The notes: generated by a model from the sequence alone, not told the origin. A stretch of 64,000 bases of DNA from Clostridium sp. CMCC3677 (GCF_023845585.1 NZ_JAMQHS010000006.1:230142-294141), one strand, 5' to 3'; shown: positions 42,921-52,393, counted from the stretch's first letter. Translations and numbers: made by a program.

Positions 42921-43028
42921 TGTAATGAATTTCTTATTTCATTGTTTAGAATTTACAATTAAAAATTAAAAAGATTCTATAAATTTTCTAAAAATATATA
43001 GCAAATCACATAAATTTCCATATATGTA

Positions 43029-43065
43029 AAAAAGGAACTACTTTAATTTTAAGTAGTTCCTTTTT
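43029..43065. terminator. Bidirectional terminator
   Basis: AAAAAGGAACTACTT and AAGTAGTTCCTTTTT form a perfect 15-bp stem with A and T tracts on either side. It serves both the ZIP gene and the converging DUF4931 gene. Confidence 0.88.
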
Positions 43066-43090
43066 AATATAATACTATTTTAATATAATA

Positions 43091-43867
43091 CTATTTTCTA
43101 AAATATAGTTCTTTTAAATTTCCTGCCATCTCTTCTAGACTATTAGAAACTTGTTTCAATGAATATCCAAGTAATAGTGGTGATGTAACAAATCTTGGTG
43201 TAACTTTACATATAATTTTATTATTCCAATGATAAAAAAACAAATTAAAACTGTCACATTTAGCAAAATAATTATTTAATATATAATAAACTATTCTTCT
43301 TATGCCTTCCGATAAACTAAATGTATTTTTTAAATCATCATTTATAATAACATTAAATTCATTAAATCCATTTATAGGTTTTGTAGATAGGTTTACTTCA
43401 CAACATTCACTTTTGAAAATTTCTATACCTTCAAAATACTTTTCATTTATATTTTCTCTATAATCTATATTATTTAATCCTACAATTTGCATATGAGCAT
43501 GCTTTATGCTTCCCCCTGAATGAGGTCCATGATTCTTATAAAATATTACTGACTTGTACTTATTGCTTTTTTCTATATCAAGCCAATTCTTTAGCCCAAA
43601 ACTAATTAATTGCTCCATATATTCAGAATCATAATTTCCCATATTTAATTCACAATCATAGGTTTCTATAATAACTAATTGAAGAGTATCTCTTAATGTT
43701 GGAAATTTATTTTTTAACAATACAAATGGTCCCTTTTCTTGAATAATATCAGTAAGTTTATTCCTATTACAAAACGGACATTCTGTATTCTTATTATTAA
43801 AACTATTAGGCTTATTTTTTCCAATATTATTTATGAATATTATATATTCATCATTATGACTAATCAT
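43091..43867 (-). CDS. DUF4931 / GalT-like HIT-superfamily protein
   Basis: A 258-residue protein related to galactose-1-phosphate uridylyltransferases and HIT proteins. It has a zinc-type CPFCNRN motif near the N-terminus and the nucleotide-transfer motif GGSIKHAHMQIVG (HxHxQ), where the second histidine would be the catalytic residue. It is shorter than GalT. It probably cleaves or transfers a nucleotide; the substrate is unknown. Transcribed alone. Confidence 0.78.
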   Translation of the reverse strand: MISHNDEYIIFINNIGKNKPNSFNNKNTECPFCNRNKLTDIIQEKGPFVLLKNKFPTLRDTLQLVIIETYDCELNMGNYDSEYMEQLISFGLKNWLDIEKSNKYKSVIFYKNHGPHSGGSIKHAHMQIVGLNNIDYRENINEKYFEGIEIFKSECCEVNLSTKPINGFNEFNVIINDDLKNTFSLSEGIRRIVYYILNNYFAKCDSFNLFFYHWNNKIICKVTPRFVTSPLLLGYSLKQVSNSLEEMAGNLKELYFRK

Positions 43868-44182
43868 AAATTCACCTACAATTCAACAAAAATTATAATT
43901 ATTAATCTATACTAAAATATTTTAAATATTACTGTTAATTATATTATATTTCTTTAAAAGTTACAATTTTATAAAACTTTATTTTTTAATTTTTAATTTC
44001 TAATATATTAAACTTATTTAAAATATTCTTTCCAAAATTCTTAAAAATATTAAATTAAAATCTTAATATTAAATTAATACAATTGAAATTAACCCTATTA
44101 TATTGTATGTTATAATATAACTGTAATTATTCTTTTTAGTTTAATTGTATTTAATATGTAATAATAAAAGGAGTTTAAAATT
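43868..44182. other. AT-rich intergenic region between divergent genes
   Basis: Runs of A and T with no reading frame; a TATAAT box at 44111-44116 may serve the DUF1002 gene. No riboswitch or operator was recognised. Confidence 0.4.
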
Positions 44183-45190
44183 ATGAAAATCATCAAAAAA
44201 ATTTCAAGTAAATTATTAATTATGTTTATGACATTATGTTTAATTATTTCTTTTTCTCCAAATATAACAGCTTTTGCAGATTCATTTAAGGTTGTTACAT
44301 TAGGTGGAAATTTAACACAAGATCAAAAGAATCAAATGCTTGATTACTTTAAAGTCACTAAAAATGATGCAAATATTTTAGAAATAACAACAGCTGAAGA
44401 ACAAAAATACCTTGGAAATGTTGCATCTCCAGCTCAATTAGGTAATAAATCTATTTCTTGCTCTTATGTTGAACCAACAAGTAAAGGTGGACTAACTATT
44501 TCTACATATAACCTTACATGGGTTACAGAAGGAATGATAAGAAATGCTTTAATTACAGCTGGGGTAGAAAATGCCAATGTAGTAGCTGCTGCACCATTTA
44601 AAGTTTCTGGTACTGCTGCACTTACTGGTATTCTAAAAGGATTTGAGAATAGTTCTGGTGGTTCTAAAATTGATGAAGAAAAAAAAGAAGTTGCTAACGA
44701 AGAAATTGTCGTTACAGGTGGTCTTGGAGATAAAATCGGACAAGATGAAGCAGCCAAATTGATAAATGATGTAAAAAAAGATGTCGTTAAAGAAAAACCT
44801 AAAACTGATAAAGAAATTGAAAAAATAGTTGAAAAAGCAGTTAAAGAATATAAAGTTGAACTTAATGATGAAGATAGACAAACTATTAATTCTTTAATGA
44901 CTAAAATAAATGGATTAGATCTTAATTATAATAAAATTAAAAATCAATTAAATGATGCTGCAAGTAAATTAAAAGAAAAATTAAATAGTGAAGAAGCTCA
45001 AGGATTTTTTGCTAAGGTTAAGGAATTCTTTTCTAATTTCTTTCAAGCAATATCAGATTGGTTATCAAGTGATTCAAACAATGATACTGAATCTACCAAA
45101 AACAATACTGAATCAGTAACTTCAGTAAATAATGAAAATTCTACTAAAAATAACAATTCAGAAAATACATTAAACAAAGTAACTCAATAA
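44183..45190 (+). CDS. Secreted DUF1002 protein
   Basis: A 335-residue protein with a signal peptide (hydrophobic 10-30, likely cleavage after AFA at residue 32). Residues about 35-245 are the DUF1002 domain (VTLGGNLTQDQKNQMLDYF, NLTWVTEGMIRNALITAGV, VVAAAPFKVSGTAALTGILKGFE). The C-terminus is lysine/asparagine-rich and low complexity, ending without a membrane anchor. DUF1002 has no established function but is common in Clostridia and Bacilli. RBS AAAGGAG. A second secreted protein gene follows in the same direction. Confidence 0.85.
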   Translation: MKIIKKISSKLLIMFMTLCLIISFSPNITAFADSFKVVTLGGNLTQDQKNQMLDYFKVTKNDANILEITTAEEQKYLGNVASPAQLGNKSISCSYVEPTSKGGLTISTYNLTWVTEGMIRNALITAGVENANVVAAAPFKVSGTAALTGILKGFENSSGGSKIDEEKKEVANEEIVVTGGLGDKIGQDEAAKLINDVKKDVVKEKPKTDKEIEKIVEKAVKEYKVELNDEDRQTINSLMTKINGLDLNYNKIKNQLNDAASKLKEKLNSEEAQGFFAKVKEFFSNFFQAISDWLSSDSNNDTESTKNNTESVTSVNNENSTKNNNSENTLNKVTQ

Positions 45191-45304
45191 TAAAAAACTT
45201 TAGTTTAAAAAAATATAATAAATTTCTTTAATATTTCACATACTAGTGATGACGTTTAGTTTAATGAAATATTAACAAATTACATTAAAAAGGAGATTTA
45301 TTAT

Positions 45305-45775
45305 ATGAAAAAAGCATTAATAAAATCTATAGCTTGTTCTCTTTGTATTATTAGTGTGACAACAGTTATTCCTCAAAAAGTTAATGCTACAACTTTAACT
45401 TCAAGCATAAGCTATTTTAATAACAATGATTCTTCAACTGATAAACACAATGGTAGTTGGATCTTTGATAAAGATAATTTAAACTATCTTTCAAAAAAGG
45501 AAAAGAAACAATTAGAAGAAATTAAAAAGCTTAAAGATAAAGGTGAGGAAATTTCAGAGGAACAACAAAAGCAATTAGCTGATATAAAAGAAACTGTTTT
45601 AAAGAAAAAATTAGGTGACGAAAAATATAAAGATTTTAAAGCACTAATAGAAAAGAAACACTGTAAAAAAGAACTTACTGAGGAAGAACAAGCTAAATTA
45701 AAAGAATACAAAAATATTATAAGATCATCAAAAAAAGAATCTAATCGTGCAACATTTAAAGACTTTTTAAGATAA
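45305..45775 (+). CDS. Secreted coiled-coil hypothetical protein
   Basis: A 156-residue protein with an N-terminal signal peptide (likely cleavage after VNA at residue 28). The mature part is very charged, with Lys/Glu-rich helical segments (about 61-145: KKEKKQLEEIKKLKDKGEE, LTEEEQAKLKEYKN) that look like a coiled coil. I do not recognise the family. The strong RBS AAAAGGAGA lies before the ATG and a terminator follows. It may be cotranscribed with the DUF1002 gene, 115 bases upstream. Confidence 0.75.
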   Translation: MKKALIKSIACSLCIISVTTVIPQKVNATTLTSSISYFNNNDSSTDKHNGSWIFDKDNLNYLSKKEKKQLEEIKKLKDKGEEISEEQQKQLADIKETVLKKKLGDEKYKDFKALIEKKHCKKELTEEEQAKLKEYKNIIRSSKKESNRATFKDFLR

Positions 45776-45781
45776 TCATTA

Positions 45782-45819
45782 AAGCAGAGAAATAGTTATT
45801 TTAGGCTAATTCTCTGCTT
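45782..45819. terminator. Terminator between the secreted protein and sulfite-reductase-like genes
   Basis: AAGCAGAGAA and TTCTCTGCTT form the stem; it is followed by AATTTTTTTATTTT on the plus strand. Confidence 0.8.
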
Positions 45820-45847
45820 AATTTTTTTATTTTAGCTCTATTTTAAA

Positions 45848-46522
45848 TTATAAATAAGTTTCAATATCTATTTGTTTTTTAACTTCTTCTAATCCAACTC
45901 TATCTATATAGTCGCCTAATCTTTCTCTAGACGTAGCATTTCCTGCATAAATTTGAATTATTTTTTCAACTAATGGAAATAACTTTTCTTCTGACACATT
46001 CATTGCAATTTTATCTGCAAGTCTTGGTTTTAATCCACCTTTTCCACCAATTTGAACTACCCAGCCTTTAGGCATTCCATATATACCAATATCTTTTATA
46101 TGATTATCTGCACAACTTTGTGGACATCCACTAACTCCTATTTTAAGCTTATTAGGTAAATCTTTACCATGGTATAATCCATCAAGCTTACTTCCAATTG
46201 CTACTGAATCTTGTAGTCCTTTTTTACAAAAAGTTGTTCCCGGACATACTTTAACGCTTCTTACACATAATCCAACAGCTGCTCCTGGTTTCATACCTAA
46301 GTCTTTCCATGCATTATCTATTTCTTCTTCTTTTATTCCAACAAGTGCAATACGTTGAGCTCCTGTTACTTTTACAGCTTTAACCTCATATTTTTCTGCG
46401 ACATCAGCTAATGTTCTTAATTGTTCTGGTGTTATAAGACCTGCTGTTAAATGAGGTGCTATAGCATATGTTTCCTTATCTCTTTGTAAAACTGCTCCCT
46501 TGTCTAATAAATCTTTTTTCAT
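45848..46522 (-). CDS. Small sulfite/nitrite-reductase-like siroheme [4Fe-4S] protein
   Basis: A 224-residue protein equal to one half of a sulfite or nitrite reductase. It has the siroheme-iron-sulfur motif Cys-x5-Cys (CPGTTFC) and Cys-x3-Cys (GCPQSC), preceded by LTAGLITPEQLRTLADVAE, the ferredoxin-like half domain. Small stand-alone forms occur in strict anaerobes and may reduce sulfite or other six-electron substrates; activity and electron donor are not known. A clear RBS (GGGAGGC) precedes the ATG. Confidence 0.85.
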   Translation of the reverse strand: MKKDLLDKGAVLQRDKETYAIAPHLTAGLITPEQLRTLADVAEKYEVKAVKVTGAQRIALVGIKEEEIDNAWKDLGMKPGAAVGLCVRSVKVCPGTTFCKKGLQDSVAIGSKLDGLYHGKDLPNKLKIGVSGCPQSCADNHIKDIGIYGMPKGWVVQIGGKGGLKPRLADKIAMNVSEEKLFPLVEKIIQIYAGNATSRERLGDYIDRVGLEEVKKQIDIETYL

Positions 46523-46544
46523 GTTTAATGCCTCCCTAATAATA

Positions 46545-46670
46545 CTACAAGTAATTACAATAGTATTTTATCATACTAATTTTTTCCGGTAAACCATTAT
46601 TTTTTACTATAATTTCTTCATTAATAATTATTTCCTCTTGTTTTGCAATTTCTTTATTTATATTTTTCAC
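46545..46670 (-). CDS. Possible 41-residue open frame upstream of the sulfite-reductase-like gene
   Basis: A GTG-initiated frame starting MKNINKEIAKQEE and ending 22 bases before the next start. It has protein-like composition but no good RBS and no family that I recognise. It could be a real small gene, a leader peptide or the tail of a decayed gene. Confidence 0.25.
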   Translation of the reverse strand: MKNINKEIAKQEEIIINEEIIVKNNGLPEKISMIKYYCNYL

Positions 46671-46702
46671 ATTTAAAAGATTTTATATTCTCTTTAATTT
46701 TT

Positions 46703-46732
46703 GGCTATATCAACACTCTACTAAAACATAAC
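46703..46732. repeat. 30-bp fold-back element end
   Basis: GGCTATATCAACACTCTACT followed by AAAACATAAC combines a left GGCTAT start with a type B right arm (ATCAACACnCTACTAAAACA). No target duplication is visible. Confidence 0.5.
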
Positions 46733-46799
46733 ATAAATAAAAAATGTACTCTGTATATTTCAGAGTACATCTATAATAAAAGTATTTATTTTCATTTGC

Positions 46800-47345
46800 C
46801 TAATTAAAATTTTCTTTTTTAATCTTATTTACTAAATTCAATACAAAACATATCATCATTACATTTATAGGAATCATTATTAAATTCTTAAAGGCTCTTA
46901 TTGGTAAAAGTACATAAAATGCCTTACCTCCCAAGATAGATAACCAAAAAGTATTCATAACTATATCTACAAGAATCACTGAAATAATATTAGCAAATGC
47001 ACATCTTGTTAAAGTAATTTTTTTCTTGTACAAAATGCTTCCATATATTAATCCAGACATCATTGCCGATAAAGTAAATCCTACAAAAAATGCACCTTTA
47101 GGATTTATTAAATAATTAAGAACATCGGATAATCCTCCACACATTGCACCTACAACAGGACCAAATAGCATACTTATAGTTACAGATGCTAAAAATTCAA
47201 AACTAAGATGTAGAAACGGTGTGATTTGAATTGTAAACAAATCTAAAATAAGCTTTATTGTTATTAATAACGAAGCCGTAACTAGATTTCTTACATTTTT
47301 TAGTTCTTTTGATGAATTTAAAATTAAAGTATAAAAATTTCTCAT
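46800..47345 (-). CDS. folT: Folate ECF transporter S component FolT
   Basis: A 181-residue membrane protein with about six helices; the segment FEFLASVTISMLFGPVVGAMCGGLSDVLNYLINPKG is typical of FolT-type S components. The THF riboswitch directly upstream strongly supports folate as substrate. It needs the shared ECF ATPases and T subunit, which are not in the window. The RBS AAAGGGGGG precedes the ATG and would be downstream of the attenuator stem. Confidence 0.93.
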   Translation of the reverse strand: MRNFYTLILNSSKELKNVRNLVTASLLITIKLILDLFTIQITPFLHLSFEFLASVTISMLFGPVVGAMCGGLSDVLNYLINPKGAFFVGFTLSAMMSGLIYGSILYKKKITLTRCAFANIISVILVDIVMNTFWLSILGGKAFYVLLPIRAFKNLIMIPINVMMICFVLNLVNKIKKENFN

Positions 47346-47378
47346 ACAGAATCCCCCCTTTAATTATATTTGCTGAAT

Positions 47379-47398
47379 AAAAAAGAGGGTTCCTCTTT
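47379..47398 (-). terminator. Riboswitch-controlled terminator of folT
   Basis: On the minus strand AAAGAGG and CCTCTTT form a stem followed by TTTATT. It is the likely expression platform of the THF riboswitch. Confidence 0.75.
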
Positions 47399-47405
47399 AA
47401 TATTA

Positions 47406-47501
47406 ACAGCGGAATGCAATATTTACACCGCAAACAAAAGTTTTTCGTTTAAGAGGCAACTTCCCGTCCTCTTAACACTTAACGCGCAAATATCTACTCT
47501 G
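47406..47501 (-). promoter_or_regulatory. Tetrahydrofolate (THF) riboswitch
   Basis: Read on the minus strand, the region contains in order AGAGTAGAT, GCGTTAAGTG, a central GGGAAGTTGCC-type segment, GCGGTG and ATTGCATTCCGCT, which are the conserved blocks of the THF riboswitch found before folT in Firmicutes. Binding of reduced folate should favour the terminator at 47379-47398 and lower folate import. Confidence 0.88.
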
Positions 47502-47572
47502 TCAATTAAGAAATTATGTGCTAATTTTATCAAAGCTATTAATTTTTGTCAACACTTTATCGTGATAAAGTG

Positions 47573-48625
47573 TTATAAAATAAATTGTTCTATTATTAAA
47601 TCTTTATTTTCTTTTAAATCTAAAAATTCATTTTCCAAAAATACAAAAGGTCGATCTAATTCATTAATATTCATTTGTACTATCTTAGCTATTTTATTGT
47701 TATTTAACTTAACTTCTCTTCCAATATAATAATTTACTATATGTTCTAAAAATATATTACAATAATTATAATCTAACTTACCAAAGCTTTCTTCCTTAAT
47801 TATTTGTATTGCTTCAAAAGGAGACTTTTTATTTCTATAGCATCTATTAGAGTTTATCGCCTCAAAAACATCTGCTATTGCAATAACTTTTGCAAAATCA
47901 GGTATTTTATCACCTGTAATTCCTAATGGATAACCACTTCCATCTTCTCTTTCATGATGTAATAATATCGATTGAGAGACTGATTTATCTAAAAAGTTAA
48001 TTTTTTTAATTATCTTATATCCTAAAACAGGATGTTCTTTAATCTTTTTTAAATCCTTTGAATTTAATCTGCCACTCTTATTGATTATTTTATCGTCTAT
48101 TTTACATTTTCCAATGTCATGTAAAAGTGCTGAATATATTAATAATTTTATCTTATTTTCTTCAAAACCAATCCATTTTCCAAGTAAACTACTTATAGAT
48201 GCTACATTTAAACTATGTCTATATATAGAATCGTTTTCACTGCCATAAAAAAGTAGATTATCTATCAATATCTCTGGTATTTTAATAACATTCTGTAGTT
48301 CAGATATTAATTTTCTAATTTCTTTAAGAGAATCTTTTTGTAACTCAACAGTATTATCTAGAACATCATGTAAATCTTCACATATTTCATTTAATTTATG
48401 CTCTACTTTTTTAAATTCTCGTTCTGAATTTTTCTTACTATTTTCTGCTTTTTCTAATGAGTCCTCTCCATAAACCCATACTTCATCTATATTATATAAA
48501 GTTTGTAATTTATTAAGAATTTTATCACTTATAACAACATTTTTTGATAATAATACATTGTTATTTTCCTGTACGTCTTCCCCTATTACCATTCCAGTTT
48601 TTAAATCACTTATTTTTAAAAGCAT
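47573..48625 (-). CDS. HD-GYP domain cyclic-di-GMP phosphodiesterase-type protein
   Basis: A protein of about 350 residues. The N-terminal part (LLKISDLKTGMVIGEDV, then VVISDKILNKLQTL) is the short DUF3391-like region common to HD-GYP proteins. The catalytic domain has the metal motif LLHDIGKCKIDD, HPVLGYKII, LLHHEREDGSGYP (HHExxDGxGYP) and ADVFEA, all intact. It should hydrolyse c-di-GMP or a related cyclic dinucleotide. The start is uncertain: the ATG at 48625 fits the family, but in-frame GTG codons occur upstream. Confidence 0.9.
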   Translation of the reverse strand: MLLKISDLKTGMVIGEDVQENNNVLLSKNVVISDKILNKLQTLYNIDEVWVYGEDSLEKAENSKKNSEREFKKVEHKLNEICEDLHDVLDNTVELQKDSLKEIRKLISELQNVIKIPEILIDNLLFYGSENDSIYRHSLNVASISSLLGKWIGFEENKIKLLIYSALLHDIGKCKIDDKIINKSGRLNSKDLKKIKEHPVLGYKIIKKINFLDKSVSQSILLHHEREDGSGYPLGITGDKIPDFAKVIAIADVFEAINSNRCYRNKKSPFEAIQIIKEESFGKLDYNYCNIFLEHIVNYYIGREVKLNNNKIAKIVQMNINELDRPFVFLENEFLDLKENKDLIIEQFIL

Positions 48626-48757
48626 TAATTTTTTTTCCACCCTAATCACCCATACTTAAATTATTCATCTAATATTAATAGTTTATTATAAAATTTATCT
48701 TATATAATGATATTCTACAATTATTAATAATTACCCTTTTTATACTTTAAAAGTAAA

Positions 48758-48790
48758 AAAAATCATTTCGAACAATCAAAATGATTTTTT
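48758..48790 (-). terminator. Terminator of the DUF368 gene
   Basis: AAAAATCATTT and AAATGATTTTTT form a short stem; the minus strand continues into an eight-T run. It lies 10 bases after the stop codon. Confidence 0.75.
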
Positions 48791-48799
48791 ATCTAAATA

Positions 48800-49690
48800 C
48801 TAATTTTTATTTTCAAGATAGTCTTTTAATTTTTGAAGTAATAATATTATTCCGCCACCTATTACAAAGAACATTATATTAAACGTATGTAAATCCATAG
48901 GTGGTTTAGGAACTTCTAATGATGTTGGTCCCATAAATACTGCATATATTGATCCAATCATAAGTCCTAAAATTAAGTATATTGTTTGTGATCTATAATT
49001 ACTTAATAAATACTTTACACCCTTTATAGTAATCATTATCCCAAAAAGAACTCCAAAACCAAATACAATGCATACAAGTAAATAATCAAAGTTAAGTTTT
49101 AATACCTCTTTTACCGCATTCATTATTGGTGCATACAATCCGAAAATCAAAAGTAAAGTTGAACCAGATATTCCTGGAAGAACCATAGCTGAAATAGCCA
49201 CCATAGCTACTATAAATATGTATGCTCCTAATCCTAAAGTTAATTTATCTAATGACATGCCAACTGCATTTTCTGCATTTGAAACTGGATTAAAATACGT
49301 TAGTAATACTACTATGAATATACCTACTAAAGCAAAAAATATATTTTTATATCTATTTATAATAGAATTTTTCTCTTCCTTGATAATTATTGGTATTGAA
49401 AATATTATGAACCCAATGAATAATGAACTTATTTTATAAATTTCTTTATCAAAAATTGATGTTAAAAATAATACAGAAGATACAAATCCCACAATCCATC
49501 CTATCCCTAATTTGAATAGAAATTTAGCTGCTTCTATTTTCTCTTCTTTTTTTCCTGAAATAACATTACTTAATGAGTTAATGAATTTATCATAAAATCC
49601 TAAAATAAATGCTATAGTCCCTCCAGATACTCCAGGAACACTATCTGCAAGTGCCATGCAGAACCCTCTTATAAAGTTTATTATATACAT
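48800..49690 (-). CDS. DUF368 (PopT-type) undecaprenyl-phosphate flippase
   Basis: A 296-residue membrane protein with about eight helices. The start IRGFCMALADSVPGVSGGTIAFILGFYDKF and the repeat-like MVLPGISGSTLLLIFGLY in the second half are the paired DUF368 signatures. Members have been identified as C55-P translocases that return the cell-wall lipid carrier to the cytoplasmic face. RBS AAGGAG. Transcribed alone. Confidence 0.88.
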   Translation of the reverse strand: MYIINFIRGFCMALADSVPGVSGGTIAFILGFYDKFINSLSNVISGKKEEKIEAAKFLFKLGIGWIVGFVSSVLFLTSIFDKEIYKISSLFIGFIIFSIPIIIKEEKNSIINRYKNIFFALVGIFIVVLLTYFNPVSNAENAVGMSLDKLTLGLGAYIFIVAMVAISAMVLPGISGSTLLLIFGLYAPIMNAVKEVLKLNFDYLLVCIVFGFGVLFGIMITIKGVKYLLSNYRSQTIYLILGLMIGSIYAVFMGPTSLEVPKPPMDLHTFNIMFFVIGGGIILLLQKLKDYLENKN

Positions 49691-49800
49691 TTTTCAATCT
49701 CCTTGCTTTTTATTTGATTGTTTTACAATTATACTATACTATAATCTCAGCTTATTTTTAATGTTTTTAACTTATTTTTAATAATTATGTCTTAAAATAA

Positions 49801-50075
49801 GGCTCTGTTTTAAATATGTGTTAATATATGCAATAGGTGAAGTGGCATTGTAATTGGACTTTGAGAATCGTTAAGTGAGAATCTAAATTTTATATTTAGC
49901 TTTTCGAACTTACTCAGCGAAGTCGAGTTTCCTTTTTATATTCACATTTACTGCTTGTCTCAATTTTATATTGGGAGCAAGCTAAAATGGGACTATACTC
50001 ATTTTAGTATTCCTAAGTTCAATTACTCAGTCCACTTTGCTTATGCATATATAAACACACTACTAAAACAGAGCC
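49801..50075. mobile_element. Fold-back MITE-like element, type B full copy (275 bp)
   Basis: Begins GGCTCTGTTTTAAATATG and ends TACTAAAACAGAGCC, flanked by the exact 8-bp repeat TAAAATAA (49793-49800 and 50076-50083). The arms pair (AAGTGGCATTGTAATTGGACT with the AGTTCAATTACTCAGTCCACTT arm) and the core has a hairpin GCTTGTC ... GGGAGCAAGC that parallels the type A core. It has no reading frame. It is related to type A but with a longer centre. Confidence 0.88.
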
Positions 50076-50087
50076 TAAAATAAAAAC

Positions 50088-50125
50088 AACTGTCTAAAAT
50101 AGAATTCTTTCTATTTTAGACAGTT
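50088..50125 (-). terminator. Very strong terminator of the small basic protein gene
   Basis: A 16-bp perfect stem (AACTGTCTAAAATAGA / TCTATTTTAGACAGTT), followed on the minus strand by GTTTTTATTTT. It lies six bases after the stop codon. Confidence 0.88.
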
Positions 50126-50131
50126 AAATTT

Positions 50132-50290
50132 TTAGTATTTTATAGGATTAGTTTTTTTATTGCCTGTTTTTGCTTTACCTTGAATTTCTGGTACTGGCTC
50201 AACATCATTTTTTTTATAATGTTGTTTATGATTACTTTCAGTTCCATGAGCATCATTTGGATCAGGTCTTCTCATTCCTGCTTTTGCCAT
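50132..50290 (-). CDS. Small conserved clostridial protein (CPC_1213-like)
   Basis: A 52-residue basic, proline-rich protein: MAKAGMRRPDPNDAHGTESN, HKQHYKKNDV, PVPEIQGKAK. Codon structure, a strong RBS (AGGAGGG, 8 bases before the ATG) and a dedicated terminator show a real gene. I recall closely similar short proteins annotated as CPC_1213 family in Clostridium; function unknown. There is no membrane segment or metal motif. Its richness in Lys, His and Arg could suit nucleic-acid contact, which is speculation. Confidence 0.8.
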   Translation of the reverse strand: MAKAGMRRPDPNDAHGTESNHKQHYKKNDVEPVPEIQGKAKTGNKKTNPIKY

Positions 50291-50588
50291 AAATTTAACC
50301 CTCCTAAATATATATATAATGTTTCTCTATTTTAGTATTGTTTAAAAAATATAGACTATACATTTAATCTTAAATTAAGTCTTAATATATAAAATTTATC
50401 TATCATCTAAAATGTAAATTAAATAAATATAAGTAATATTTTTCATTGGAATATATTTGCCAAAATATTAACATTAAAAATCATTGTAGTACGTTAAAAG
50501 CTATGATATAGTTTAATTACATAAAAAATTTAATTCATATAAATTAAGGAAAAATTTTGTATATTTATATACTAAGGAGGAAAAATTT

Positions 50589-51434
50589 TTGCAAAAAATT
50601 GCCTTAATAACAGATAGTAGTTGTGACTTAAATCAAAGTACTTTAGATAAGTTCAATATTAAGTTACTTCCATTTAGAATAATTTTCAATGATAACGAAT
50701 ACTTAGATAGAATAACAATATCCTCAAAAGAATTATTTACCCTTTTAAAAACAGAAATTCCTACTACATCTCTACCAGACATAGAATATAGTAGTCAAGT
50801 ATTTGAAAACTTAATTGCTGAGAACTATACTCATGTAATTATTATTACAGTTTCAGCTAATTCTTCGGGATGTTTTAATAGTATAAGATTATTAAGTGAG
50901 CATTATCCTAAAATTAAATCTTACATATTTGACTCAAAAACAATAGGTTATCCAGTTGGAGCTATTGCAACACAAGTTGGAAAATTAATTAATGATAATT
51001 GTACCTTTGAAGATATTCTTTCTAATCTTGAAGATATTAGGAATAAAACTCATGGTTTTGTAACATTTCCTTCTTTAAAATATTTAAGGGCAGGTGGAAG
51101 AATAGGACGAGTATCTGGTACTATTGCTGAAACTTTAAATTTAAAACCAATAATTTCTTCTGATGAAGATGGATTTTTATACCCTTATGCAAAAGCTAGA
51201 GGCAGAAAACAATCTTTAACTAAATTAAAGCAAATACTTATGTCATATCTTGATAATGGTAAATGTAGAGTTTGGATTTTGAATGGAGATGCTGATGAAG
51301 AAGCTAATGAATTTTTAAACAATGTACAAGCTCATGAAAATATAACAGAAATATCTTTAGAGACTATCGGAGCTTGTACAGGTGTACATACTGGACCTGG
51401 TTCTATAGGCGTTTGTGTTTACGAGGAATATTAA
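50589..51434 (+). CDS. DegV family fatty-acid-binding protein
   Basis: A 281-residue DegV protein. The start ITDSSCDLNQSTLDKFNIKLLPFRIIFND, the TSLPD segment, TVSANSSGCFNSIRL and the C-terminal GACTGVHTGPGSIGV are the family's conserved lipid-binding motifs. In Firmicutes such proteins (FakB type) bind fatty acids for phosphorylation by FakA. The start is TTG at 50589 with AAGGAGG 8 bases upstream. Transcribed alone. Confidence 0.9.
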   Translation: MQKIALITDSSCDLNQSTLDKFNIKLLPFRIIFNDNEYLDRITISSKELFTLLKTEIPTTSLPDIEYSSQVFENLIAENYTHVIIITVSANSSGCFNSIRLLSEHYPKIKSYIFDSKTIGYPVGAIATQVGKLINDNCTFEDILSNLEDIRNKTHGFVTFPSLKYLRAGGRIGRVSGTIAETLNLKPIISSDEDGFLYPYAKARGRKQSLTKLKQILMSYLDNGKCRVWILNGDADEEANEFLNNVQAHENITEISLETIGACTGVHTGPGSIGVCVYEEY

Positions 51435-51480
51435 TATAAACTTTTGAGGTTTATAAAATTCTATATTTATTTATAAAGTA

Positions 51481-51515
51481 AAAGAGAGCTTTTGGAATTC
51501 CAAAAGCTCTCTTTT
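51481..51515. terminator. Bidirectional terminator between degV and deoD
   Basis: AAAGAGAGCTTTTGG and CCAAAAGCTCTCTTT form a perfect 15-bp stem with a 4-nt loop. Confidence 0.88.
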
Positions 51516-51599
51516 ATAAATTTATTTATTTTATTTAACTATTTTTATTTTTATCAAATAAAATTATAATTCAATTGCTTCTTATTTATAATTTAAGTA

Positions 51600-52310
51600 T
51601 TATTCTAATCCAACTATAGTATCTAATGCAACTTCAATCATATTTGTAAATGTTGTTTGTCTCTCTTCTGCAGTAGTTACTTCACCTGTTATAAAGTGAT
51701 CACTTACTGTAAGTAATGCTAATGCATTAACATTATATTTAGCTGCAATAGTATATAATGCTGCTGCTTCCATTTCAACTCCTAAACAACCAAAGTCAGC
51801 CCATTTCTTCCAATCTTCATTATCATCACCATAGAATATATCAGAACTATATATAGGCCCTACCTTAGGTTCAAATCCTTTTTGCACAGCTAAATCATAA
51901 GCTGGTTTTAATAAGTCAAAACTTGCAGTTGGTGCATATGTTCTGCCTTGGAATCTTACTAAATTAAGATTTGAGTCTGTACATGCTGACATTGCAATTA
52001 CAAGATCTCTAACCTTAACCTTTTCATGATATCCACCACAAGTTCCAACTCTTATAAGATTTTTAACTCCATAACTTTGAATTAATTCATTAACATAGAT
52101 TGATATTGATGGTATTCCCATACCTGTTCCTTGAACTGAAACTCTTTTTCCTTTATAAGTCCCTGTAAATCCGTACATTCCTCTAACTTCATTATAGCAA
52201 ACTACATCTTCTAAAAAATTTTCAGCTATAAACTTAGCTCTTAAAGGATCTCCTGGTAATAATATGCTTTCTGCTATTGCACCTTCTGGTGCATTTATAT
52301 GAATACTCAT
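51600..52310 (-). CDS. deoD: Purine nucleoside phosphorylase (DeoD type)
   Basis: A 236-residue hexameric-type phosphorylase that converts purine (deoxy)nucleosides to base and (deoxy)ribose-1-phosphate. The phosphate-binding [46 protein letters not shown] and the substrate region [16 protein letters not shown] match DeoD. RBS GGAGGT. It follows cdd by about 80 bases and lies downstream of a nucleoside ABC importer operon, so imported nucleosides can be used directly. Confidence 0.95.
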   Translation of the reverse strand: MSIHINAPEGAIAESILLPGDPLRAKFIAENFLEDVVCYNEVRGMYGFTGTYKGKRVSVQGTGMGIPSISIYVNELIQSYGVKNLIRVGTCGGYHEKVKVRDLVIAMSACTDSNLNLVRFQGRTYAPTASFDLLKPAYDLAVQKGFEPKVGPIYSSDIFYGDDNEDWKKWADFGCLGVEMEAAALYTIAAKYNVNALALLTVSDHFITGEVTTAEERQTTFTNMIEVALDTIVGLE

Positions 52311-52393
52311 TTTGTTACCTCCACATAATCTAATTTTTGAAATTCATTCTAAATATATGCAATTTTTTATATCCTAAAATATCTTTTAAGTTA

